A stretch of DNA of 64,000 nt. It comes from Azospirillum formosense (GTDB lineage: Bacteria > Pseudomonadota > Alphaproteobacteria > Azospirillales > Azospirillaceae). Under the pieces are notes generated by a model that worked only from the letters and a program-made list of their open reading frames with translations, did not search any database and was not told the origin of the DNA. Below, piece after piece: positions 45,778 to 54,144 of the stretch. The stretch's first letter is position 1. Every line of letters starts with the position of its first letter. The translations under genes and the position numbers were made by a program. The DNA lies in the NCBI RefSeq assembly GCF_040500525.1, contig NZ_CP159402.1:1363501-1427500 (forward strand), written 5' to 3'.

Positions 45778-46404
45778 TCAGAACTCGATGCCCGGCTGGG
45801 CCTTGATGCCCGCCTGGAAGGGGTGCTTGACCAGCGTCATCTCGGTGACGAGGTCGGCGGCCTCGATCAGCTCCGGCTTGGCGGTGCGGCCGGTGACCAG
45901 CACATGCAGTCCCTCGCGCCGCCCGGTCAGCACGGGAAGCACCTCCTCGACCGGCAGGTAGCCCATGCGCAGGACGATGTTCAACTCGTCGAGCACGACG
46001 AGGCCGTATTGGGGATCGGCCATCAGCTCCTGCGCCTTGGCCCAGGCGGCCTTGGCGGCGGCGATGTCGCGCTCGCGGTCCTGGGTCTCCCAGGTAAAGC
46101 CCTCGCCCATCGTGTAAAAATCCACGAGGTCGTCGAAGCGCTCCAGAGCCACCGTCTCGCCGGTCGACCAAGCGCCCTTGACGAACTGCACCACCCCCAC
46201 CCGCATGCCGTGCCCGGCGGCGCGCAGGATCAGGCCGAAGGCGGCGGTGGACTTGCCCTTGCCGTTGCCGGTGTTGACCATCAGCAGACCCTTCTCCTGC
46301 GTCTTGCTGGCCATCACCCGGTCGTGCAGCGCCTTGCGCCTCTTCATCTTCTCGGCGTGGCGGGCGTTCTGGTCGGCAAGGTTCCGGTCGGCGTCTTCGG
46401 TCAT
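45778..46404 (-). CDS. cobO: Cob(I)yrinic acid a,c-diamide adenosyltransferase
   Basis: Transfers the adenosyl group of ATP to cob(I)alamin precursors. 208 aa. Walker A GNGKGKSTAAFG, then QFVKGAWSTGE and VLDELNIVLRMGYL; a long helical N-terminus (NARHAEKMKRRKALHD) is typical of CobO/BtuR. The ATG overlaps the cobU stop by 4 bp (ATGA), so the genes are coupled. Confidence 0.95.
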   Translation of the reverse strand: MTEDADRNLADQNARHAEKMKRRKALHDRVMASKTQEKGLLMVNTGNGKGKSTAAFGLILRAAGHGMRVGVVQFVKGAWSTGETVALERFDDLVDFYTMGEGFTWETQDRERDIAAAKAAWAKAQELMADPQYGLVVLDELNIVLRMGYLPVEEVLPVLTGRREGLHVLVTGRTAKPELIEAADLVTEMTLVKHPFQAGIKAQPGIEF

Positions 46405-46925
46405 GGCGTCTCTCCTTTCAGCAGCAGCGGCAGCCCGGCGGCGACGAAGGCCACCCGCTGGGCCACGGCGGCGATGTCCTGATGCAGCCGCCCCGCATGG
46501 TCGCGGAAGCGGCGGGCCAGCGCGTTGTCCGGCACGATGCCCAGCCCGACCTCGTTGGAGACCAGCACCACCCGCCCTTCCACATCGACCAAAGCGGCCA
46601 GCAGCTCGGCGGAGCGGGCGGGCACGTCGGCGTCGGCCATCATCAGGTTGGACAACCACAGCGTCAGGCAATCGACCAGCACGTTCGTTCCGGGACCGGC
46701 GTTGCGGCGCAGCGCGCCGGGCAGGTCGAGCGGCTCCTCCACCGTCGTCCAGCCGGGACCGCGGTCCTCCTTGTGGCGGGCGACGCGGTCGGCCATCTCG
46801 GCGTCCCAGATCTGGGCCGTGGCGATGTAGACCCGCGGGCCGGGCGATGCGGCCGCCAGCCCCTCGGCGTAGCGGCTCTTGCCGGAGCGGGCGCCGCCCA
46901 GGACCAGGGTGATGTCGGTGCTCAT
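46401..46925 (-). CDS. cobU: Adenosylcobinamide kinase / adenosylcobinamide-phosphate guanylyltransferase
   Basis: Bifunctional enzyme (CobP/CobU) of nucleotide-loop assembly. 174 aa. P-loop VLGGARSGKSRYAE, DCLTLWLSNLM, VSNEVGLGIVPDNALARRFRD and LAAGLP-like ending are all family signatures. First gene of the cobU-cobO-cobQ run. I see no cobalamin riboswitch in the short divergent gap to the esterase gene. Confidence 0.95.
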   Translation of the reverse strand: MSTDITLVLGGARSGKSRYAEGLAAASPGPRVYIATAQIWDAEMADRVARHKEDRGPGWTTVEEPLDLPGALRRNAGPGTNVLVDCLTLWLSNLMMADADVPARSAELLAALVDVEGRVVLVSNEVGLGIVPDNALARRFRDHAGRLHQDIAAVAQRVAFVAAGLPLLLKGETP

Positions 46926-47101
46926 GACGGTCGGGCCACCTTGACGCTTGCGGGAGGGACGCTTGCCGGACACGCGCTTGCGGAGCCGGATGGTTAGCGC
47001 AGTTGGCGCCCCGGCGCAAACCGCCATGGCGGTTGTCCTCCTCCGCCTCCGTCCCGTACCATCCGCCGCCTTCCTCCCGAACGATCCCGGAGCCGCCGAC
47101 C

Positions 47102-48115
47102 GTGACCGACCCCAACCGGCCCCGCCCGGCCCTGGCCCGCGCCGCAGCGTTCCTCCGCCGCCTGACCGGAAAACTGTTCCGCCGCGGCGCGCCCGTGCCT
47201 CCGCCCCCGCCGCGACCGGTTCCGCTGGCGGAGCCGATGGAAACCGGGGTCTTCGCCGGCGATTCCGGCTCGCTCGCCTACCGCCTGTTCGTGCCGAAGG
47301 GGGCTGCGGCGGGGCCGCGTCCGCTGCTGGTCATGCTGCACGGCTGCACCCAGTCACCGGAGGATTTCGCCGTCGGCACCCGCATGAACCGGCTGGCCGA
47401 GGAGGCCGGCTGCCTCGTCCTCTACCCGGAGCAGACCTCCGCGGCGAACGACAGGAAATGCTGGAACTGGTTCAACCCCGACCACCAGCGCCGCGAGCGC
47501 GGCGAACCGGCGCTGATCGCCGGAGCCACCCGGCAGGTCCTGGCGGAGCGAGTGGCCGACCCGCGGCGCGTCTATGTCGCCGGAATTTCGGCGGGCGGGT
47601 CCGCCGCGATGGTCCTGGCGACGACGCACCCCGACCTGTTCGCCGCGGTGGGCGTCCATTCCGGCCTGCCCTACGGCTCGGCCACCGGCGTGCCGTCCGC
47701 CCTGCTGGCGATGAAGGCCGGCTCCTCGCCCGGCCAGCGGCCGGCGGCCGGAGCTCCGGTGGTTCCGGCCATCGTCTTCCACGGCGACGCCGACAAGGTC
47801 GTGCATCCGCGCAACGGCGACCATGTGATGGCCCAGGCCACCGCCAACGCGGAGGGACTGACCGCGAAGACCGAAAACGGCCAAGCACCCGGCGGGCGCG
47901 CCTTCTCCCGAACCGTCCACACGGACCGCGGCGGAGCGGCGCTGTTCGAGCAGTGGATCGTCCACGGCAGCGGCCACGCCTGGTCCGGCGGCAGCCCGGA
48001 CGGCAGCTACACCGACCCGCAGGGGCCGGACGCCGCGCGGGAGATGCTGCGCTTCTTCCTGTCCCACCGGCACGCCGCATCCGCAAAACCCGCAAAACCC
48101 GCAAAAAGCGCGTGA
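47102..48115 (+). CDS. PHB depolymerase-family esterase
   Basis: 337 aa alpha/beta hydrolase. Motifs: PLLVMLHGCTQSPEDFA (oxyanion), catalytic Ser in VAGISAGGSAAMV, an Asp-containing FHGDADKVVHP and His in HGSGHAWSGG. Relatives degrade extracellular polyhydroxybutyrate or act as feruloyl/acetyl-xylan esterases; substrate unknown. It lacks a clear Sec signal, having instead a Pro/Arg-rich N-terminus. The C-terminus is a short AKPAKPAKSA repeat. GTG at 47102 preferred (GGAG 12 bases before); the longer form to 47003 is unlikely. Confidence 0.87.
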   Translation: MTDPNRPRPALARAAAFLRRLTGKLFRRGAPVPPPPPRPVPLAEPMETGVFAGDSGSLAYRLFVPKGAAAGPRPLLVMLHGCTQSPEDFAVGTRMNRLAEEAGCLVLYPEQTSAANDRKCWNWFNPDHQRRERGEPALIAGATRQVLAERVADPRRVYVAGISAGGSAAMVLATTHPDLFAAVGVHSGLPYGSATGVPSALLAMKAGSSPGQRPAAGAPVVPAIVFHGDADKVVHPRNGDHVMAQATANAEGLTAKTENGQAPGGRAFSRTVHTDRGGAALFEQWIVHGSGHAWSGGSPDGSYTDPQGPDAAREMLRFFLSHRHAASAKPAKPAKSA

Positions 48116-48201
48116 GCCCGCTGTTACCACTTTTGCACAACCGAATTCGCGCCGTCTGTGCCATAAACTTCATCAGCACCCACCAGCCCATCGAACCGGC
48201 C

Positions 48202-48477
48202 ATGCGCGTCACCGCACCCCGCCTCGCTGCCCTCGGCGCCCTCGCTCTGTGCCTGTCGGTGTCGCCGACGGTCCGGGCCGCCAACGTCTCCGCCGGGCAG
48301 GCCGAGGCGAAGGAGGCCGCCAAGTCGCTGGGCAACTGCACCCCCGCCAAGGTGGAGGTGATGAGCTACGTCACCGGCCGCTCCGGCCAGACCGTGTTCA
48401 AGGTGGGCTGCACGGAGGACAAGGACACCTTCGTCATGGTGCAGTGCCGGTCGCGAATCTGCACGCTTCTGCGCTGA
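48202..48477 (+). CDS. Small exported protein, unknown function
   Basis: 91 aa. Signal peptide MRVTAPRLAALGALALCLSVSPTVRA, then about 65 residues with four Cys (LGNCTPAKV, VGCTEDKD, VQCRSRICTLL), so probably periplasmic and disulfide-linked. No family recognised. Upstream of it lies an 80-bp spacer after the esterase stop. Confidence 0.65.
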   Translation: MRVTAPRLAALGALALCLSVSPTVRAANVSAGQAEAKEAAKSLGNCTPAKVEVMSYVTGRSGQTVFKVGCTEDKDTFVMVQCRSRICTLLR

Positions 48478-48542
48478 TTCACGGCTTTTTAATGAGGTTC
48501 GCCTGGAATCGGACTCGAACACGGGACGGGGTGCAAGGGGTG

Positions 48543-48935
48543 ATGAGGCTCGCTCAGTCAATCGCGGTGATGGCGCTGGCGGCCCTGCCTCTGGGCGCCT
48601 GCAGCGGGCCGATGATGGTCGCCAGCGTCGGCGCCGATCTCGCCTCCGTCACCAGCACAAAGAAGACGCTCGGCGATCATCTGGTGTCCGCAGCGACCGG
48701 GCGCGACTGCTCGTCCGTGTCCTTCTCGGAAACCGGCCAGTATTGCCCGGAGAAGCTCTACGTCGACCGTTCCCGCCTCTATTGCTACAAGACGCTGGCC
48801 GACGTGGATTGCCACCACATCCCCGATCCGCACCGCAACGGCCACACCGCCCTGGCGAGCCCGCCGCCGGACATCCGGCCGGAACCACGGCAGCCGGGCT
48901 GGATCGAACGGATGATGACCGCGGCCGAGCAATAA
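48543..48935 (+). CDS. Predicted lipoprotein, unknown function
   Basis: 130 aa. N-terminal signal with a lipobox (ALAALPLGAC), so the Cys near residue 20 would be lipidated. The mature part has further Cys (RDCSSVSF, QYCPEKLY, LYCYKTLADVDC) and a Pro-rich C-terminus. ATG at 48543 preferred because AAGGGGTG precedes it and it opens on the signal. A longer reading upstream has no ribosome site. No family recognised. Confidence 0.75.
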   Translation: MRLAQSIAVMALAALPLGACSGPMMVASVGADLASVTSTKKTLGDHLVSAATGRDCSSVSFSETGQYCPEKLYVDRSRLYCYKTLADVDCHHIPDPHRNGHTALASPPPDIRPEPRQPGWIERMMTAAEQ

Positions 48936-48965
48936 GCCCGGCGGAGCACCCCCCCGCGCCGGGCC

Positions 48966-49424
48966 TCAGCGCATCTTCTTTGCCACGAAGGCCTTGGCGA
49001 GGGTCATCATCGCCTTCTCATGGGTGACGCCGCCCTGACCGCCCTTGCCGGCGGGAACCACCATGGTGGCGGACGTGACCGGAGCGGGTGAACCGGCGCG
49101 GCCGCGCGCGGCCGGCGCCTCCTCCCCGGGGTCGCGGCCGAGGCGGCTCAGCACGTCGGCCAGCGCCTCCTTGCTCAGCGCCGAATCCGCGGGGCCGCGG
49201 GACCGGCCCGGCTGCGCGGGCGCCGAGCGGCTGGGCGCCGACGGGCGGACGCCCCGCTCGATGGCCGCGGCGGCGATGGCTTTCAGGAACGGCTGCGAAA
49301 TGCCCAGCAAAAGCTGCGGGTCCTCGGCCGCCCAGGCCATCAGGAGCTTTTGCGCGGTTGCCCGGCTCCCCTTGGCCGCCACCAGCGCGTCGCGCACCTT
49401 GCCGTCCACATAGGAATTCGCCAT
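48966..49424 (-). CDS. Hypothetical cytosolic protein
   Basis: 152 aa from the ATG at 49424. The N-terminal half is helical (MANSYVDGKVRDALVAAKGSRATAQKLLMAWAAED...FLKAIAAAAIERG). The C-terminal half is Ala/Gly/Pro/Ser-rich and probably disordered, ending in a basic helix ALAKAFVAKKMR. No family recognised. It is divergent from the DsbA-like gene; the longer ORF to 49541 lacks a start site. Confidence 0.7.
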   Translation of the reverse strand: MANSYVDGKVRDALVAAKGSRATAQKLLMAWAAEDPQLLLGISQPFLKAIAAAAIERGVRPSAPSRSAPAQPGRSRGPADSALSKEALADVLSRLGRDPGEEAPAARGRAGSPAPVTSATMVVPAGKGGQGGVTHEKAMMTLAKAFVAKKMR

Positions 49425-49588
49425 CGCCCACACGCCTCCGACCGCCGCGGAAATCCGTCCGCGCAACAGGGCGACTCTCCGGCGGCAAGGGTTAACAAAG
49501 GGTTGCAAAGGCGGTTGCCCGAACGCGGCGGGACGCCCCACGGGCAGGGCGGTTGCGCGGCGGGGCGGGAATGGGGGATAGTGGGCCT

Positions 49589-50242
49589 ATGCTGATCGAA
49601 ACCTACGCCGACCTGATCTGCCCCTGGTGCTACATCGGAAAGCGGCGGCTTGCCCGCGCGCTGGCCGACCGGCCGCGCGTCCAGGTGGAGTTGCGCTGGC
49701 AGCCCTTCCAGCTCAACCCGGACATGGCACCGGGCGGCATGGAGCGCAGCGCCTATCTGGCGGCCAAGTTCGGCGGCACGGAGCGGGCGCGGCAGATCCA
49801 TCTGGTGGTCGAGGAGACGGCGGAGCGCGACGGCCTGCCGCTGCGGCTGGACCGCATCCGGCGCACGCCCAACAGCTTCGACGGGCACCGGCTGATCCGC
49901 ATCGCCGCCCGCCACGGGCTGGGCGACCGGATGGCCGACGCGCTGTTCAACGCCTATTTCGTGGACGGGCTGGACATCGGCGACCGCGACACGCTGGCCG
50001 CGACCGCCGCCGGCCTGGGTTTCGATTTCGCGGACATCAAAAACCTGCTGAACGGCGACGCGGAAACCACGGCGGTCTTCAACGCCGACGCCACCGCGCG
50101 CCAGCTCGGCCTTCAGGCGGTGCCCTGCTACATCTTCAACCGTCGCTACGCGCTGTCCGGCGCGCAGGAGCCCGCCAGCTTCCTTCCGCTTCTCGACCTC
50201 GGGGTGGAGGAGCAGGAAGGCGTGACGGCGGCGGCCGACTGA
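49589..50242 (+). CDS. DsbA-family oxidoreductase, FrnE-like
   Basis: 217 aa thioredoxin-fold protein with the active-site CPWC at residues 11-14, then RWQPFQLNPDMAPGGM and RIRRTPNSFDGHRL, and a C-terminal cis-Pro loop GLQAVPCYIFNRRYALSGAQ. FrnE-type proteins act as cytoplasmic thiol oxidoreductases/isomerases in oxidative stress. ATG at 49589 opens directly on the thioredoxin fold. 19 bp before arfB. Confidence 0.92.
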   Translation: MLIETYADLICPWCYIGKRRLARALADRPRVQVELRWQPFQLNPDMAPGGMERSAYLAAKFGGTERARQIHLVVEETAERDGLPLRLDRIRRTPNSFDGHRLIRIAARHGLGDRMADALFNAYFVDGLDIGDRDTLAATAAGLGFDFADIKNLLNGDAETTAVFNADATARQLGLQAVPCYIFNRRYALSGAQEPASFLPLLDLGVEEQEGVTAAAD

Positions 50243-50261
50243 CGATCATGGAATTTCAACG

Positions 50262-50681
50262 ATGATCCGGGTCACCCCGCGCATCAGCCTGGACGAGAGC
50301 GAGCTTCAGGAAAGCTTCGTCCGGGCCTCGGGTCCCGGCGGCCAGCACGTCAACAAGACGGACAGCGCGGTGCAATTGCGCTTCGACGTGGCGGCCTCGC
50401 CGAACATTCCCGACGACGTGAAGGCCCGGCTGGTCCGGCTGGCCGGTTCGCGCATGACGGCGGCGGGTGTGCTGATCATCGTCGGCGACACCTACCGCAG
50501 CCAGCTGCGCAACCGCGAGGACGTGCGGGAGCGGCTGATCGATCTGATCCGCGACGCGACGGTGGTGCCGAAAAGCCGCCGTCCGACCAAGCCGACCCTT
50601 GGCTCCAAGAAGCGCCGCCTGGAGGCCAAGGGTCAGAGGTCGGACATCAAGCGCCTGCGCTCCGGCAAGCCGGAGGACTGA
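50262..50681 (+). CDS. arfB: Alternative ribosome-rescue factor ArfB (YaeJ), peptidyl-tRNA hydrolase
   Basis: Releases nascent peptides from stalled non-stop ribosomes. 139 aa. GGQ catalytic motif at residues 26-28 (SGPGGQHVNKTDSAV) and a C-terminal basic tail (KSRRPTKPTLGSKKRRLEAKGQRSDIKR) that enters the empty mRNA channel. No stop-codon recognition domain, distinguishing it from RF1/RF2. Probably cotranscribed with the DsbA-like gene. Confidence 0.95.
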   Translation: MIRVTPRISLDESELQESFVRASGPGGQHVNKTDSAVQLRFDVAASPNIPDDVKARLVRLAGSRMTAAGVLIIVGDTYRSQLRNREDVRERLIDLIRDATVVPKSRRPTKPTLGSKKRRLEAKGQRSDIKRLRSGKPED

Positions 50682-50687
50682 CGCCGC

Positions 50688-51131
50688 TCAATGCGGGGTC
50701 TTCTGGCGGCTGAGCGAGATCATGTTCCCGCCATACTGGAATTCCGGCAGGTTGGCGAACTGGTCCTTGGTGAGCTGGGTCGCCACGATGGCGTCCTGCT
50801 GCTGGTTGTAGCGGACGTTGTCGATGTCCAGCGCGACGTTGCGCCCGCCGATGCCCATGATGCCGCCGGTCGAGACCACGAGTTGGCTCGGGCGGTTGCT
50901 GCGGTTGAACAGAACGTCCTCGACCTGCCCCACCTTCTGCCCGTCATAGGCGACGACGGACTTGCCCAGCATGGCCTGCGGCTCGATCCGCGAGGCGGTC
51001 TGGAGCGACTGTTCGGACATCGGACGGGACGCCTGCTCGCTTCCCCCACCGAACCAACTCGACGTCTCGGCGCAGCCCCCCAAAGCCAAAAGCGCGACCG
51101 CCGACAGGACCGGAACAGCAACCTTACGCAT
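50688..51131 (-). CDS. PRC-barrel domain lipoprotein
   Basis: 147 aa. Lipobox ALLALGGC gives an N-terminal lipid anchor. The mature part holds a PRC-barrel (MLGKSVVAYDGQKVGQVEDVLFNRSNRPSQLVV and MGIGGRNVALDIDNVRY). PRC-barrels bind RNA or protein; exported copies may be stress sensors. AGAAGGAGGGGG precedes the ATG. The 774-codon ORF on this strand that contains it is an artefact. Convergent with arfB (6-bp gap). Confidence 0.9.
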   Translation of the reverse strand: MRKVAVPVLSAVALLALGGCAETSSWFGGGSEQASRPMSEQSLQTASRIEPQAMLGKSVVAYDGQKVGQVEDVLFNRSNRPSQLVVSTGGIMGIGGRNVALDIDNVRYNQQQDAIVATQLTKDQFANLPEFQYGGNMISLSRQKTPH

Positions 51132-51287
51132 AGCCCCCTCCTTCTGACGAGATAACCACGCGGGTTTAAACAGGCCGTCGACCGCAATCGTCACGGTGTC
51201 TTGCGGCGATTGCGCCGGGGCGCCGGAACGCGCCGCGTCCGGCCGCGTTCTGCACACTCTCAACTCTCCCCCGAGGCTCCGCAGATC

Positions 51288-53153
51288 ATGGCCGAAGACA
51301 CCGCCCGCCGGTTGCAGGCCCGCCCCATTCCGGTGCCGAAGGCCGCCCCGCCCGCCTCCACCCAGACGACTCTGCTGGTCATCGCGCTGGTGGTGGCGAC
51401 CCTGTATCTGGGAAGCGACATCCTGGTTCCCATCGCGCTGGCGGTGCTGCTGACCTTCGTCCTGGCGCCCATCGTCAGCCGGCTGGAGCGGCTGCGCCTG
51501 GGCCGGATTCCGTCGGTGCTGGCGGTGGTGGTGCTGGTCTTCGCGGGCATCGCCGGCTTCGGCACGGTGGTCGGCGGGCAGATCGCCGACCTCGCCAACA
51601 ACCTGCCGACCTATCAGCGCAACGTGCACGCCAAGCTGGACTCGCTGCGCTCCCGCGCCGCGTCGGCGGGCAGCGGCGGGGTGGTGCAGCAGGCCACCGA
51701 AGCCTTCCGCGACCTGAAGCAGGGGCTGGAGCAGGTGACCGGCGACGCGGCGCCCGCCGCTCCGGCCAACGCCCTGCCCGCCCCCGGCGCCGCGAAGGAG
51801 CCGGTGCCGGTGCGGATCGAGCAGGACGGCGACGCGCTGACCATCATCAGCGACGTGCTGGGACCGGCCATGGCGCCGGTCGCCACGGCGGGCATGGTGC
51901 TGGTCTTCACCATCTTCATGCTGCTGCAGCGGGAGGATCTGCGCGACCGGCTGATCCGGCTGGCCGGGTCCGGTGACCTCAGCCGCACGACGGAGGCGAT
52001 GAACGACGCGGGCGAACGGGTCAGCCGCTATCTGCTGATGCAGTGCGTGGTCAACGTCACCTACGGCCTGCCCATCGGGATCGGGCTGTGGCTGATCGGC
52101 GTGCCGAACCCGCTGCTCTGGGGCCTGCTGTCGACGGTGCTGCGCTTCATCCCCTTCCTGGGGCCGGCGATCGCCGCGGCCTTCCCGATCCTGCTGTCCT
52201 TCGCGGTCGATGGGGGATGGACCCTGCCGCTGCTCTGCATCGCCCTGTTCGTGGCGGTGGAGCTGTTCTCCAACAACGTGGTGGAGCCCTGGCTCTACGG
52301 TTCGGCCACCGGCCTGTCGTCGCTGGCGATCATCGTGGCCGCAGTGTTCTGGACCACGCTGTGGGGGCCGGTGGGCCTGCTGCTGGCGACTCCCCTGACC
52401 GTCTGCCTCGTGGTGCTGGGGCGGCACGTGCCGCAGCTGCATTTCCTGGAGGTGATGCTGGGCGACCGGCCGGTGCTGCCCGAAGAGGCCAAGCTGTACC
52501 AGCGCCTGCTCGCCCGCGACCCCATCGAGGCCATGGAGATCGCCGAGGAGAGGATGAGCAAGGGCGGGCTGGTGGAGGCCGGGCACGGCCTGCTGATCCC
52601 CACCCTGTCGTTGGCCGAGCAGGACCGCCAGCGCAACCGCCTCAACCCGGAGGGGCGGCAGGCGGTGGCCGAGGGCATGGTGGCCTTGCTGGACGAGCTG
52701 ATGGAGGCTTCCCCGCCCGCCGCGGAGGACACGCCGCTGGTCCTGTGCATCGGCGCCCGCAACGACCTGGACGAGGCGGCGGCGGCGTTGCTCGGCCACA
52801 TGCTGCGCCCGCGCGGGCTGCGCGCCGACGTGCTCCCCTGCGAGAAGGTGTCCGTCCGCTCCATCGCCGCGCTGGCGCCGACCGGGGTATCGGCGGTGGT
52901 GCTGTCCTACCTGAACCCGTCCGCCCTGTCGCACGCCCGCCGGCTGGTGCGCCGCTTGCGCCTGCATTTCGGCCCGGATGTGCCGATCCTGCTCTGCCTG
53001 TGGAGCGCCCACCCCGAAGCCGAGGCGCCGGAGCAGGCGACCACCCAGACCACCGCCGACCGCGTGGCGACCAGCCTGACCGGCGCCGTCACCCAGTTGG
53101 AGGAGCTGGGGGTGCTCGCCGCCGTCGAGGTGGAGACGGCCAAGCAGGCCTGA
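51288..53153 (+). CDS. AI-2E family transporter with extra C-terminal domain
   Basis: 621 aa. Eight or so membrane helices between about residues 28 and 390, with family motifs ADLANNLPTYQRN, GVPNPLLWGLLSTVLRFIPFLGPAIA and LWGPVGLLLATPLTVCL. After about residue 400 there are a further 200 cytosolic residues, including a Rossmann-like unit (PLVLCIGARNDLDEAAAALL...GLRADVLP...VSAVVLSYLNPS...VPILLCLWS) that looks like a degraded B12-binding or response-regulator-like fold. ATG at 51288; no strong ribosome site. Transport substrate unknown. Confidence 0.9.
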   Translation: MAEDTARRLQARPIPVPKAAPPASTQTTLLVIALVVATLYLGSDILVPIALAVLLTFVLAPIVSRLERLRLGRIPSVLAVVVLVFAGIAGFGTVVGGQIADLANNLPTYQRNVHAKLDSLRSRAASAGSGGVVQQATEAFRDLKQGLEQVTGDAAPAAPANALPAPGAAKEPVPVRIEQDGDALTIISDVLGPAMAPVATAGMVLVFTIFMLLQREDLRDRLIRLAGSGDLSRTTEAMNDAGERVSRYLLMQCVVNVTYGLPIGIGLWLIGVPNPLLWGLLSTVLRFIPFLGPAIAAAFPILLSFAVDGGWTLPLLCIALFVAVELFSNNVVEPWLYGSATGLSSLAIIVAAVFWTTLWGPVGLLLATPLTVCLVVLGRHVPQLHFLEVMLGDRPVLPEEAKLYQRLLARDPIEAMEIAEERMSKGGLVEAGHGLLIPTLSLAEQDRQRNRLNPEGRQAVAEGMVALLDELMEASPPAAEDTPLVLCIGARNDLDEAAAALLGHMLRPRGLRADVLPCEKVSVRSIAALAPTGVSAVVLSYLNPSALSHARRLVRRLRLHFGPDVPILLCLWSAHPEAEAPEQATTQTTADRVATSLTGAVTQLEELGVLAAVEVETAKQA

Positions 53154-53156
53154 CGG

Positions 53157-54140
53157 TCAGGAGGACGCGACGACGGTGCAGACCCGCTTCAGCGCGTCGG
53201 CCGCGCGCTCCACGTCCTCCTCGCGCACCAGCACGTAATCGGTGTCGTAGGTGGACATGGCGAAGATCGGCACGCGCGCCTGGGCCAGCGGCACGGCGAT
53301 GCGCGCCAGCACGCCGAACAAGGAGAAATCCAGCGGCCCCTCCACCTTGAAGGCGCGCCAGCCGCGCTCCGCCGTCACGCCGTCCGGCACGCGGGATTCG
53401 CGGCAGAGGATCGACAACTCCTCCCCCGTGCGGGTGGCGCTGACCAGCGGGTCGGTCCAGTCGAGCCAGCCGGGCATTCCATCCCCCGGCGCCAGCCGGG
53501 CCACCGCCAGCCGGTCCGGCAGAACCGACAGGATCAGCGGCTTGGTCTCCGGCAGCAGGGCGGCGTCCAGGGTGGCGCGGTCCACCTCGAACGGCTTGAG
53601 GATGCGCTTGGCCCGTGCGGCCAGCGACGGGATGCGCGAGCGCATGGCCCGGCCCAGCATATCCGCCGCGACCGGGCGAAGCTCCGGATCGTCCGCCGCC
53701 AGATCGACCATGGCCTGAAGCGCGGCGCTCTGCACGATCCGGCTGGCCCGGTTCTCGAACCAGCCCTCCAGAAGCGCCACCACCCGCTCGCGCTGCTCCT
53801 CCGTCAGGGTCAGGCGCGGCAGGATCGCCGCCAGATGCCAGCGCACCTCGGCCTGCTCGATGGCCGCCGCGTCGGTCAGCAGCCGTTCCGCGAAGGCGTC
53901 CAGCGGACGGGCATCGCCGCGCGACACCCGCTCCAGCGCGTCGGCGGCGCGCATGCGCACCCCGGCGTCGCCGTCGAACAGGCAGGCGACCAGTTCCGGC
54001 AGGCGGGCGGGGTCGGCCGCCACCGCCTCCGCCACCGTCGGGATGTCGCCGAAGGCGCGCCGGTCACCGCCGAGCGCCAGGGCCTTCGCCAAGCCCCTGT
54101 CCTTGGACCCACCAACCTTGGGTCCGCTCTCCTTGCTCAT
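53157..54140 (-). CDS. HEAT-repeat/ACT-domain fusion protein
   Basis: 327 aa. Residues about 30-195 are tandem helical HEAT-like repeats (LVACLFDGDAGVRMRAADALERVSRGD; RIVQSAALQAMVDLAADDP; IPSLAARAKRIL). From about 203 the protein changes to a beta-alpha ACT/CASTOR-type module (KPLILSVLPDRLAVARLAPGD...WRAFKVEGPLDFSLFGVLARIAVPLAQARVPIFAMSTYDTDYVLV). Both modules are known as separate bacterial proteins; the single ORF joins them in frame. ATG at 54140, 4 bp after mfd. Function unknown, possibly a ligand-sensing partner of repair or translation. Confidence 0.85.
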   Translation of the reverse strand: MSKESGPKVGGSKDRGLAKALALGGDRRAFGDIPTVAEAVAADPARLPELVACLFDGDAGVRMRAADALERVSRGDARPLDAFAERLLTDAAAIEQAEVRWHLAAILPRLTLTEEQRERVVALLEGWFENRASRIVQSAALQAMVDLAADDPELRPVAADMLGRAMRSRIPSLAARAKRILKPFEVDRATLDAALLPETKPLILSVLPDRLAVARLAPGDGMPGWLDWTDPLVSATRTGEELSILCRESRVPDGVTAERGWRAFKVEGPLDFSLFGVLARIAVPLAQARVPIFAMSTYDTDYVLVREEDVERAADALKRVCTVVASS

Positions 54141-54144
54141 CGCC

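Noticed and set aside
46926..47101. Possible cobalamin riboswitch before cobU
   Set aside because: No B12-box-like sequence or room for the full aptamer found by eye.
48075..48112. CCGCAAAA tandem repeat, CRISPR-like at first sight
   Set aside because: Three short units encoding the AKPAKPAKSA end of the esterase; no spacers.
50688..53012. 774-codon minus-strand ORF
   Set aside because: Only its last 147 codons (the PRC-barrel lipoprotein) look real; the rest is antisense to the AI-2E gene.
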